Source: Streptosporangiaceae bacterium
GTDB taxonomy: Bacteria > Actinomycetota > Actinomycetes > Streptosporangiales > Streptosporangiaceae
Direction: 5' to 3'
Length of the DNA: 8,798 bases
Assembly (NCBI GenBank): GCA_030041195.1
Contig: JASHOI010000215.1
Span: 1-8,798, forward strand
The position numbers and the translations under genes were made by a program. Below the pieces are notes generated by a model. The model was not told where the DNA came from. It made no database searches and was given only the letters and a program-made list of their open reading frames with translations. Positions 1-6,772 of the stretch are shown piece after piece. The number at the start of each line of letters is the position of its first letter. Position 1 is the stretch's first letter.

Positions 1-473
1 CGGATGTGATCGTGCTCGCGGTGTGGTTCGACGCGCTGAAGCAGCTCATCGCCGACTACGGCGGCCTGCTCGACGGCAAGATCGTGGCCGACCCGTCGAA
101 CCCGCTCGGCGTCAACGCCGACGGCACGGTGTTCCGGACCCTCCCGGAAAACCAGTCCCAGGGTTCGCTGGTGGCGGCGATGCTGCCCGCAGGCGCCCGA
201 TACGTCAAGGCGTTCGGCACGCTCGACGCCGGCTCGCTCGCCAGCAGCGCGAACCGGGCGCCGCGCCGGGCGGTGCTCTTCTACGCGACCGACGACGACC
301 GCGCCGCCGCGGCGATCGAGCGGCTCATCACGGTCGCCGGTTTCGACCCGGTCAGGGCAGGCGGCCTGAGCGAGGCGCGGCGGATCGAGATGCCCGGTGG
401 TGACCTGCACCTTGCCACGCTCGGCAGGCTCCTCGACGCCGACGAGGCACGCGCCGCTGCCGCGGCCGCGTGA
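1..473 (+). CDS. F420-dependent NADP oxidoreductase-like protein (5' truncated by the window edge)
   Basis: This is the C-terminal part of a Rossmann-fold reductase resembling the NADPH:F420 oxidoreductase family (NADP oxidoreductase, coenzyme F420-dependent). The first whole codon is at position 3 (Asp), and the frame is open to the window edge, so the start and the N-terminal GxGxxG nucleotide loop are missing. About 157 residues are visible; family members are roughly 210-220. What can be seen: the strand DVIVLAV followed by a helix, the segment GKIVADPSNPL (family pattern GK-V-D-(S/T)NP), VKAFGTLDAGSL (family VKAFNT), a second strand AVLFYATDD, and GFDPVRAGGLSEARRIE near the end, all in family order. 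The protein ends in an alanine-rich tail. The TGA stop is 6 nt before the GTG of the molybdenum hydroxylase, so the two are probably co-transcribed. Whether it binds F420 or merely shares the fold cannot be told from this fragment. Confidence 0.85.
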   Translation, partial: DVIVLAVWFDALKQLIADYGGLLDGKIVADPSNPLGVNADGTVFRTLPENQSQGSLVAAMLPAGARYVKAFGTLDAGSLASSANRAPRRAVLFYATDDDRAAAAIERLITVAGFDPVRAGGLSEARRIEMPGGDLHLATLGRLLDADEARAAAAAA

Positions 474-479
474 GATGCC

Positions 480-3209
480 GTGGCGTCGCAATTCCGGCTG
501 ACCGTGAACGGTGCCGAGCGCAGCGTGACCTGTGAGCCGGATACTCCGCTGCTCGACGTGCTGCGTCACGACCTGAGCTTGGCCGGGCCCAGGTTCGGCT
601 GCGGGATGGGGCTGTGCGGGGCGTGCATGGTGCTCATCGAGGGCCAGGCGCGCCCGTCCTGTGACTTGCCGGTGTCGGCGGTCGGCGGCCCGGTGATCAC
701 CGTGGAGGGGCTGTCGGCCGGCGGCCGGCTCCATCCGGTCCAGCAGGCGTTCATCGACGAGCAGGCCGCCCAGTGCGGCTATTGCACTTCCGGCATGCTG
801 ATGGCCGCGGTCGGCCTGCTGCGCGATCATCGCGCCCCGGCTCAGCAGGAGGTGCGGCAGGCTCTGGACGGCAATCTGTGTCGGTGCGGTACGCACGGAA
901 GGATCATCCGCGCGGTGCAGAAGGCAGCCGGGCAGATGTCCGGTGGACCGGAGGTGACCCCGTGGCCGCCCGCCACCGACATGCTGGTCAGCCACGTTCC
1001 CGCCGGGGGCACCCAGCCTGGAGAGGGCCCGGTGCTGGCGCCGCCGTCCGGCTCACCTAGCCCGCTTGACGCCGAGTCCGGCGTGCAGGCCGGCACCTCC
1101 CCGCTCCCCGCGGACCTGGCGGCCAACCCCGTGCTGGCCCGCTGGCTCGATTTCAGCCGGGACGGGGAGGTCACGATCCGGACCGGCAAGGTGGAGTACG
1201 GCCAGGGCATCTGGACCGCGCTGGCGCAGATAGCCGCCGAGGAACTCCAGGTCACCCTGGCCCGGGTGCGGGTCGCCGCGGTGTCCACCAGCACCAGCCC
1301 GAACGAGGGTGTCACGGCGGGCAGCCTCTCGGTCGAGGACTCCGGCTCGGCGCTCCGGCAGGCGTGTGCGCAGGCCCGTGACCTGCTGCTGGACGCCGCC
1401 GCGACCAAGCTGGGGGTCGCCCGTGACGAACTGGCGGTCGCCGACGGGCAGATCCAGGCGGCTGACCGTCCGACCGGGCTGACCTACTGGACCCTGGTGC
1501 AGCCAGGACTGCTGGAGCGCCGGCCCGCCGATGAACTGGTGCCGTCCCGGCCACCGGATGAGTGGCTGGTGGCCGGGCGCAGCGCCCCGCGGCTGGACCT
1601 CCCGGACAAGGTGACCGGGCGCCCGCGATTCCTGCACGATCTCGTCCTGCCGGGCATGGCTTACGGCCGGGTGGTGCGGCCGCCCGCGCGGGCCGCCGAC
1701 CTGACCGAACTCGCCGGCCTGGACCTCGGCCCCCAGATCACGCTCGTGCGCGACGGCTCCTTCCTCGGCGTGGTGGCCGAGAGCGACCGTGACGCGCGGC
1801 TGGCCGCCGCGCAGGTCGCCGGCGCGGCGCGATGGAGGACGACCCCATCGCTGCCCGACGCCGACGACCTGCGCGCGTTCCTCCTGTCGGCGCCGTCACA
1901 GGACGAGAGCGTCGTGGACCAGCGGGACGGCGACGGCGCGGGGCCCGGCAGCCGCACCCTGACCGCGGAGTTCACCAGGCCGTTCCTGGCTCACGCATCG
2001 GCGGCGCCCAGCTGCGCCATCGCCCGCTGGGACGGCGGCTCGGTCACCGTGTGGAGTCATAGCCAGGGCATCTTCCTGCTGCGCGACGCGATCGCGGCCG
2101 GGCTGGGGCTGGACACCACGCAGGTGACGGTGCGATACGTGGAGGGCGCCGGGGTCTTCGGGCAGAACGGCGCTGACGACGTCGGCATGGACGCGGTGCT
2201 GCTGGCCCGGGCGGTCCCCGGCCGGGCGGTCCGGGTGGAATGGACCCGCGAGGACGAGATGTGCTGGTCCCCGCTCGGATCGGCGATGCTCGCGCGGCTC
2301 TCGGCCAGCCTTGACGCCGGCGGACGGATCGCGACCTGGCGCCAGGACGTGTGGAGCAACGGCTTCATGGGCCGTCCCACCATGGGCGGGGACCCGCGCC
2401 TGCTCGCCCTGACTCAGGTGGCCGGTGGCCACCCGATGCCGCCAGCGCCCGACCTGCAGCCGGCGAACTGGATGGGCGCCTCGCGCAACTCGGTACCGGG
2501 CTACCACATCCCCAGCATGCAGATCACCCGGCACCGGCTGCTGGACATGCCGATCCGGACATCCTCGCTGCGGGCGCTCGGCGCGCACCTCAACGTGTAC
2601 GCGATTGAGTGCTTCATGGATGAACTAGCCGCCGCGGCCGGCACCGACCCGGTGCGATTCCGGCTCAACCACCTCACCGACCCGCGGGCGCGGCAGGTGC
2701 TGACTCAGGCCGCGGGCATGGCCGGATGGGAAACCCTGGTGCGCCGCGACGGCACCGGATACGGGGTCGGGGTGGCCCGGTACAGCGGAGTCGCCGGATA
2801 CTGCGCGGCCGTGGCGGAAGTGGAGGCCGACACCGACGTCCGGGTGCGCCGGCTGTGGCTCGCGGTGGACGTGGGCCGGGTCATCAACCCGGACGGGGTG
2901 GCCAACCAGGTCGAGGGCGGAGCCGTGCAGAGCGCGAGCTGGACGGTGCGCGAGCAAGTCCGGTTCGACCGGGAGCGAATCACGTCGGCAGGCTGGGACA
3001 GCTACCCGATCCTCCGGTTCACCGAGACCCCGCAGATCATGGTGCGCGTCATGGACGCGCCCGGCGAAGCCGAGGTCGGCGCGGGGGAGGTCGCCCAGGG
3101 GCCGGTCGCCGGGGCGATCGGCAACGCGGTCGCCGACGCGGTCGGGGTGCGCGTCCGCGACTTGCCGCTGACCCGCGAGCGGATCACCCGGGCGATCGAA
3201 GAGAGCTGA
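480..3209 (+). CDS. Molybdenum hydroxylase: [2Fe-2S] subunit fused to molybdopterin-binding subunit (IorA-IorB / NicA-NicB type)
   Basis: Xanthine oxidase-family enzyme that would hydroxylate an aromatic or N-heteroaromatic substrate with water at a molybdenum centre. Residues 1-150 are the iron-sulfur part: plant-type cluster Cys41, Cys46, Cys49, Cys61 and the second cluster Cys99, Cys102, Cys134, Cys136, all present. Residues about 150-215 are a Pro/Gly/Ser-rich linker. The rest is the molybdopterin part: GQGIWTALAQIAAEEL (242-256), a hammerhead-like segment beginning PDKVTGRPRFLHD (375-387), GAGVFGQNGADD (557-567), VRVEWTREDEM (585-594), and GEAEVGAGE, whose last Glu870 aligns with the catalytic Glu of the family. 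The GQNGADD and REDE segments resemble nicotinate dehydrogenase large subunits most. No FAD domain, no CxxCH haem motif and no Tat signal are seen, so it is probably cytoplasmic with an unknown electron acceptor. GTG 480 is the first possible start after an in-frame stop at 471-473; its ribosome site is weak, suggesting coupling to the gene upstream. Substrate unknown. Confidence 0.9.
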   Translation: MASQFRLTVNGAERSVTCEPDTPLLDVLRHDLSLAGPRFGCGMGLCGACMVLIEGQARPSCDLPVSAVGGPVITVEGLSAGGRLHPVQQAFIDEQAAQCGYCTSGMLMAAVGLLRDHRAPAQQEVRQALDGNLCRCGTHGRIIRAVQKAAGQMSGGPEVTPWPPATDMLVSHVPAGGTQPGEGPVLAPPSGSPSPLDAESGVQAGTSPLPADLAANPVLARWLDFSRDGEVTIRTGKVEYGQGIWTALAQIAAEELQVTLARVRVAAVSTSTSPNEGVTAGSLSVEDSGSALRQACAQARDLLLDAAATKLGVARDELAVADGQIQAADRPTGLTYWTLVQPGLLERRPADELVPSRPPDEWLVAGRSAPRLDLPDKVTGRPRFLHDLVLPGMAYGRVVRPPARAADLTELAGLDLGPQITLVRDGSFLGVVAESDRDARLAAAQVAGAARWRTTPSLPDADDLRAFLLSAPSQDESVVDQRDGDGAGPGSRTLTAEFTRPFLAHASAAPSCAIARWDGGSVTVWSHSQGIFLLRDAIAAGLGLDTTQVTVRYVEGAGVFGQNGADDVGMDAVLLARAVPGRAVRVEWTREDEMCWSPLGSAMLARLSASLDAGGRIATWRQDVWSNGFMGRPTMGGDPRLLALTQVAGGHPMPPAPDLQPANWMGASRNSVPGYHIPSMQITRHRLLDMPIRTSSLRALGAHLNVYAIECFMDELAAAAGTDPVRFRLNHLTDPRARQVLTQAAGMAGWETLVRRDGTGYGVGVARYSGVAGYCAAVAEVEADTDVRVRRLWLAVDVGRVINPDGVANQVEGGAVQSASWTVREQVRFDRERITSAGWDSYPILRFTETPQIMVRVMDAPGEAEVGAGEVAQGPVAGAIGNAVADAVGVRVRDLPLTRERITRAIEES

Positions 3210-3216
3210 GGGTGTC

Positions 3217-4191
3217 ATGAGGGTCGACGTGCACGCGCACTACTGGACCGAGGATTACCTCGACCTGCTCATCGACCTGGGCAAGGCCGACGCGGGCGCG
3301 GTGCGCGGCCTCGGGGCTGGCGACGGCGCCGAGCTCGACGCCCGGCTGCGGCTGATGGACCGGGCCGGAGTCGAGATGCAGGTGCTGTCCGCCTGCCCGC
3401 AGCTGCTGTACGGCGCGGACCGGGACAAGGCGGTCAAGGCGGCCAGGTTCGTCAACGACCAGTACGCCGAACTGGTGGGCCGCCACCGGGACCGGTTCGC
3501 CGCGTTCGCGGCGCTGCCGATGCCGCACATCGATGAGTCGCTGGGCGAGATCGGCCGGGCGCTGGATGAGCTGGGCATGGCCGGGGTGGCGCTGGACACC
3601 AGCGTGCTGGGGCACGCGCTGGCTGAGCCCGGGTTCGAGCCGGTGTTCGCCGAGCTGAACCGCCGGGGCGCGGTGCTGTACCTGCACCCGGCCGGCAACA
3701 GCGCCTGCTCGCCGCTTATCCGGGACTATCACCTGACATGGATGGTCGGCGCGCCGGTGGAGGACACGATCTCGATCATGCAGCTGATCACGCGCGGCGT
3801 CCCGGCGCGCCACCCGGACATCAAGATCATAAATTCGCATCTGGGCGGGGCGCTGCCGATGCTGCTGCAGCGTGCCGATGACCAGTACCGCTGGGAGGCA
3901 CCCGGCACGCCCGAGCGGCCCAGCGTGGCCGCGCGCCGGATGTGGTATGACACCGTCGGCCACGGGCACGTTCCCGCGCTGCGCTGCGCGATCGGCTCGT
4001 TCAGCGCGGACCGGCTCCTGCTCGGCACCGACTTCCCCTACGAGAACGGCGACACCTTCGTCCGCGCGGTCGGCTACATCAGCGACCCCCAGATCGACCC
4101 GGCCGCCGCCCGCGCCATCCTCGACCACAACGCCACCGCCCTCCTCGGCATCGGACAGGTACGCGAGACCCGTGGAAGGACAATCCCATGA
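3217..4191 (+). CDS. Amidohydrolase-2 family protein, ACMSD-like (probable metal-dependent decarboxylase or hydrolase)
   Basis: TIM-barrel metalloenzyme of the amidohydrolase-2 family, which includes 2-amino-3-carboxymuconate-6-semialdehyde decarboxylase (ACMSD). All expected metal-site positions are visible in 324 residues: HxH at His6/His8 in VDVHAHYW, His157 in LYLHPAG, His208 in NSHLGG and Asp272 in GTDFPYE. This HxH start is the ACMSD-type form, unlike the ExH start of the protein encoded at 5171-6238. The ATG is 7 nt after the hydroxylase stop; a GAGGG at 3208-3212 overlapping that stop is the likely ribosome site, with short spacing. The gene ends in an ATGA overlap with the next amidohydrolase. 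The family mostly does non-oxidative C-C decarboxylation, but some members hydrolyse, so the reaction is inferred and the substrate unknown. Confidence 0.88.
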   Translation: MRVDVHAHYWTEDYLDLLIDLGKADAGAVRGLGAGDGAELDARLRLMDRAGVEMQVLSACPQLLYGADRDKAVKAARFVNDQYAELVGRHRDRFAAFAALPMPHIDESLGEIGRALDELGMAGVALDTSVLGHALAEPGFEPVFAELNRRGAVLYLHPAGNSACSPLIRDYHLTWMVGAPVEDTISIMQLITRGVPARHPDIKIINSHLGGALPMLLQRADDQYRWEAPGTPERPSVAARRMWYDTVGHGHVPALRCAIGSFSADRLLLGTDFPYENGDTFVRAVGYISDPQIDPAAARAILDHNATALLGIGQVRETRGRTIP

Positions 4192-5153
4192 AGATCATCG
4201 CCCTGGAGGAATCGTTCTGGTACGACAAGCTAGCCACGGAAGGTAACTCGGCCAGCGCCTGGCTGGCGCTCAAAAACGGGGTCGGCGCCGACTGGCAGCG
4301 CAAGCTGGTCGATTTCACCGAGTACCGGCTCCCGGACATGGACCGGAACGGCGTCGATATGCAGGTGCTGTCGCTGAACAGTCCCGGTATCCAGATGCAG
4401 CCGGACCCAGACATCGCGGTAGCTGATGCCCGCCTGGCTAACGACTTCCTCGTCGACATCATCAAACAGCACCCGCAGCGGTTCGCCGGGCTGGCCGCCC
4501 TCCCGATGCAAGACCCGCCCAGGGCCGCCGCCGAGCTGCGCCGCGCCATCGGGCTCGGCCTGCACGGAGCCCTGGTCAACGACCACACGCTGGGCCATTA
4601 CCTGGACGAGCCGCAGTACGCCCCGTTCTGGGAAACCCTGCAGGACCTTAACGTCCCGCTTTACATCCACCCCAACGCCGTCTCCGCCGACAACTGGAAG
4701 GTCGTCGAGGGATACCCGGGAATGGATACCGCGATGTGGATCTGGGCCCCGCGGACCGGCGGCCACGCCATCCGGCTGATCCTCGGCGGGATCTTCGACC
4801 GCTACCCGGAAGCCCAGATAATCCTCGGGCACATGGGGGAATTCCTTCCCTTCCAGCTCACCCGGCTGGATTCCCGCTTCGAAGTCCTGAATTTCAAGCA
4901 GTCGCTGAAAAAGCTGCCATCGGAGTACTTCAGGACCAACATCGCGATCACTACCACCGGCGTGTTCTCCCACGCGGCGCTGATCGCCGCGATCCAGGAC
5001 GTTGGCGCCGACAGGGTGATGTTCTCGATCGACTACCCCTTTGAGTCCTCCGAACAAGCGGTCCAGTTCATCCGGACCGCGCCGTTGGCCCCCGCTGACC
5101 AGGAGCGAGTGGCGCACGTGAACGCCGAGCGGATCCTCCGGCTCACCGAATAG
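4188..5153 (+). CDS. Amidohydrolase-2 family protein with an ExS first metal motif (gamma-resorcylate/5-carboxyvanillate decarboxylase-like)
   Basis: Second amidohydrolase-2 protein, 321 residues. It resembles the gamma-resorcylate decarboxylase branch more than its upstream neighbour does: it starts KIIALEESF and has YLDEPQYAPFW (138-148), His161 in LYIHPNA, GGIFDRYPEAQIILGHMGE with His215, and Asp282 in FSIDYPFE. The odd point is Ser9 (codon TCG), where gamma-resorcylate decarboxylases have the His of the metal motif ExH. Glu7, His161 and Asp282 remain, a three-residue set that, as I recall, suffices in the LigW 5-carboxyvanillate decarboxylases, so an active enzyme is still likely. The ATG sits in an ATGA overlap with the preceding stop, and GGAAGGA at 4174-4180, 7 nt away, is a good ribosome site inside the preceding gene. 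The product is probably a decarboxylase of an aromatic acid; the substrate is unknown. Confidence 0.87.
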   Translation: MKIIALEESFWYDKLATEGNSASAWLALKNGVGADWQRKLVDFTEYRLPDMDRNGVDMQVLSLNSPGIQMQPDPDIAVADARLANDFLVDIIKQHPQRFAGLAALPMQDPPRAAAELRRAIGLGLHGALVNDHTLGHYLDEPQYAPFWETLQDLNVPLYIHPNAVSADNWKVVEGYPGMDTAMWIWAPRTGGHAIRLILGGIFDRYPEAQIILGHMGEFLPFQLTRLDSRFEVLNFKQSLKKLPSEYFRTNIAITTTGVFSHAALIAAIQDVGADRVMFSIDYPFESSEQAVQFIRTAPLAPADQERVAHVNAERILRLTE

Positions 5154-5163
5154 CCGCTATTTT
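5139..5163 (+). terminator. Weak candidate intrinsic terminator at the convergent junction
   Basis: CGGCT (5139-5143) pairs with AGCCG (5152-5156) across an 8-nt loop and is followed by CTATTTT (5157-5163). The hairpin includes the TAG stop of the amidohydrolase gene. A 5-bp stem and four T residues are marginal in such GC-rich DNA. It is the only terminator-like structure I see in the 17-bp gap between the two convergent transcription units, and it would serve the plus-strand operon. Confidence 0.3.
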
Positions 5164-5170
5164 CGCGACC

Positions 5171-6238
5171 TCACCGGGGGAGGCCGAAGAGCGCGGCGGC
5201 GTTGCCGTAGCAGATCTTGCGGCGGTCGTTCTCGCTGATTGGTGCCGTCTCGATCCACCGGGCCCCGTCGATTTCCATCTCGTAGGGATAATCGGCGGCG
5301 AACATGATGTGGTCGGCGCCGACGGTGAGCAGGGCGGTGATGAGCGCCTGGTCGTTGAAGTTCCCGCTGGTGGTCACCCAGATGTTGTCCGAGAGGTAGT
5401 CCTGCAGCCGCTTGCGTGTGCGCTGCGAGTATGGGTTGTACTCGAAAGCGCGCTGGATGCGCCAGGCGAAGAAGGGGAGAGTCTCGCCCAGGTGCCCCAG
5501 GATCAGGTTCGCGCCGGGATGCCGGTCGAATACCCCGCCGTACACGATGCGCAGCACGTGAGTCGCGGTCTCGGGCGCGAATCCCCACGCCGCGCCCACC
5601 AGTTCCGGGTGCCCGCGGTAGATCGCGTCCTGCACGGCGTGGGAGGGCAGCCGCGGATGCAGGTACAGCGGCACCCGCAGTTCTTCCAGCGCCGACCAGA
5701 ACGGCTCGAACCGGTCCTCGTCGAGGTACAGCGCGTCCGTGCCGAGGTTGCTGTAGCCATTGACCATGACACCGCAGAGCCCGAGTTCGGTGACGGCACG
5801 GGTCAGTTCCTTCACCGCAGCGCCGACGTCCTGCAGCGCGACGGTGGCGAAGCCGGCGAACCGGCCGCCGCTGCCCGCGACCTCTCCGGCGAGGAAGTCG
5901 TTGACCCGCCGCGCCGTGCTCACGGCCAGGGCGGGATCGGAGATCCCTTCGGTGCCCCCGATCGTGTGGGACAAGATCGCGATGTCGATGCCGGCGGCGT
6001 CCATCTCCTCGATCCGCCCGTCGCGCAGGTCGCTCAGCCTTGCGGACACCACGTCGGCGAACTCCGGGTTGAACCCGGCATAGCTCGATCCCTGCTGGTC
6101 GAACTCGCCGGAGAACGAGTCCCCGTAATAGGGATGGGGCAGCGCCGGGTCGATGAAGTGTTCCTCGAGGGCGATCTTGCGCAGCGGAGCCGGCGGGTCC
6201 GTGGGACGGCCGACGGCGGGAAGTTGCCTGATAGTCAT
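5171..6238 (-). CDS. Amidohydrolase-2 family protein, gamma-resorcylate (2,6-dihydroxybenzoate) decarboxylase-like
   Basis: Third amidohydrolase-2 protein, 355 residues, last gene of the minus-strand operon. After an N-terminal extension of about 20 residues it has KIALEEHF with Glu25 and His27 as the ExH metal motif, then His194 in LYLHPRL, GGVFDRHPGANLILGHLGE with His249, and Asp316 in FAADYPYEME. These match the residues used by gamma-resorcylate and 2,3-dihydroxybenzoate decarboxylases (divalent metal, reversible decarboxylation of hydroxybenzoates). It is closer in sequence to the protein encoded at 4188-5153 than to the one at 3217-4191, but keeps the His that the former lacks. AAAGGAG (ctccttt at 6251-6257 on the plus strand) lies 12 nt before the ATG, a little far. 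The gap to the upstream NTF2-like gene is 42 nt. The decarboxylase class is well supported; the actual substrate is not. Confidence 0.9.
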   Translation of the reverse strand: MTIRQLPAVGRPTDPPAPLRKIALEEHFIDPALPHPYYGDSFSGEFDQQGSSYAGFNPEFADVVSARLSDLRDGRIEEMDAAGIDIAILSHTIGGTEGISDPALAVSTARRVNDFLAGEVAGSGGRFAGFATVALQDVGAAVKELTRAVTELGLCGVMVNGYSNLGTDALYLDEDRFEPFWSALEELRVPLYLHPRLPSHAVQDAIYRGHPELVGAAWGFAPETATHVLRIVYGGVFDRHPGANLILGHLGETLPFFAWRIQRAFEYNPYSQRTRKRLQDYLSDNIWVTTSGNFNDQALITALLTVGADHIMFAADYPYEMEIDGARWIETAPISENDRRKICYGNAAALFGLPR

Positions 6239-6280
6239 CGCGGTTCGGTGCTCCTTTGACGACGGTCATTGACATTGGGG

Positions 6281-6742
6281 TCAGACCTGGAACGGCTCGG
6301 CTCCGGGTTCGGTCTGGACGGTCCAGGAGCCGCCGGAGCGGAAGCTGGCCGCGGTGGCGTAGCTGTCCTCGAGAAACTGCAGGTAGGTCACCTTCCCATC
6401 GGTAACCGTCACCAGGATCGAGAACGGGGAGCTCACCACTTTGCCCAGCGAGCGTGACTTGTAGCGGAAGTCGCCGAACACGGCCACGTTCTGGCCGGAG
6501 GCGAACATCGTGGTCACGTTGAAGGCCTGGTTGTCCCAGCGGGTGAACATCTTGCCGAGGTTGTCCAGGAACGCCTGCGGGCCGTGCGAGGTGCCGGCCC
6601 ATGGGAGGATCTTGGCGAGCTCGGGGTCCTCGGTGTTCAGCGAGACGTAGCTGGCGTCCGGGGCGACCACGCTGTTGACGACGTTCGGGTCCAGCAGGTT
6701 CTGCAGCCACTGGCCGACGACCTCGATCGGGCTGGCGGGCAT
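6281..6742 (-). CDS. NTF2/SnoaL-like protein (ketosteroid isomerase-related, cone-shaped fold)
   Basis: A 153-residue protein with the pattern of the actinobacterial ketosteroid isomerase-related NTF2-like family: an N-terminal helix (IEVVGQWLQNLLDP), then APDASYVSLNTEDPEL, ILPWAGTSHGPQAF, NVAVFGDFRYKSRSLGK, SPFSILVTVTDGKVTYLQFLEDSYATAASFR and a final strand GGSWTVQTEP. Such folds form a hydrophobic pocket and serve as isomerases, cyclases, hydrolases or binding proteins, so the reaction cannot be read from the sequence. I chose the ATG at 6742 over the GTG at 6766 because GAGGAG lies 6 nt before the ATG, whereas the GTG would place that site inside the gene. It sits 30 nt after the aldehyde dehydrogenase stop and 42 nt before the decarboxylase start, so it probably acts in the same pathway. 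Confidence 0.85.
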   Translation of the reverse strand: MPASPIEVVGQWLQNLLDPNVVNSVVAPDASYVSLNTEDPELAKILPWAGTSHGPQAFLDNLGKMFTRWDNQAFNVTTMFASGQNVAVFGDFRYKSRSLGKVVSSPFSILVTVTDGKVTYLQFLEDSYATAASFRSGGSWTVQTEPGAEPFQV

Positions 6743-6748
6743 GTCATT

Positions 6749-6754
6749 CTCCTC
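6749..6754 (-). promoter_or_regulatory. Ribosome binding site deciding the start of the NTF2-like gene
   Basis: GAGGAG on the minus strand, 6 nt before the ATG at 6742, near-ideal spacing. It argues against the upstream in-frame GTG at 6766, which would add eight residues (MPAQEEND) not expected in the family. Confidence 0.75.
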
Positions 6755-6772
6755 TTGCGCTGGCACCGGCGG

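Noticed and set aside
566..3218. Several antisense frames of 60-230 codons across the molybdenum hydroxylase gene
   Set aside because: None shows a domain or ribosome site, and the hydroxylase reading frame carries the complete set of family motifs.
5128..5158. Longer alternative hairpin AGCGG...CCGCT at the convergent junction
   Set aside because: The loop would be 21 nt with a 5-bp stem, less stable than the 8-nt-loop hairpin at 5139-5156.
5309..6259. A 316-codon open frame on the plus strand
   Set aside because: Antisense to the gamma-resorcylate decarboxylase-like gene, whose motifs are intact; no ribosome site or domain supports it.
5157..6710. A 517-codon open frame on the minus strand overlapping two genes
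   Set aside because: Its translation is Arg/Pro/Gly-rich with no family motifs, and it is out of frame with the amidohydrolase and NTF2-like genes, both of which show clear conserved motifs. It is a GC-bias shadow.
6743..6766. GTG start eight codons upstream for the NTF2-like gene
   Set aside because: The GAGGAG ribosome site lies between this GTG and the ATG at 6742 with ideal spacing for the ATG.
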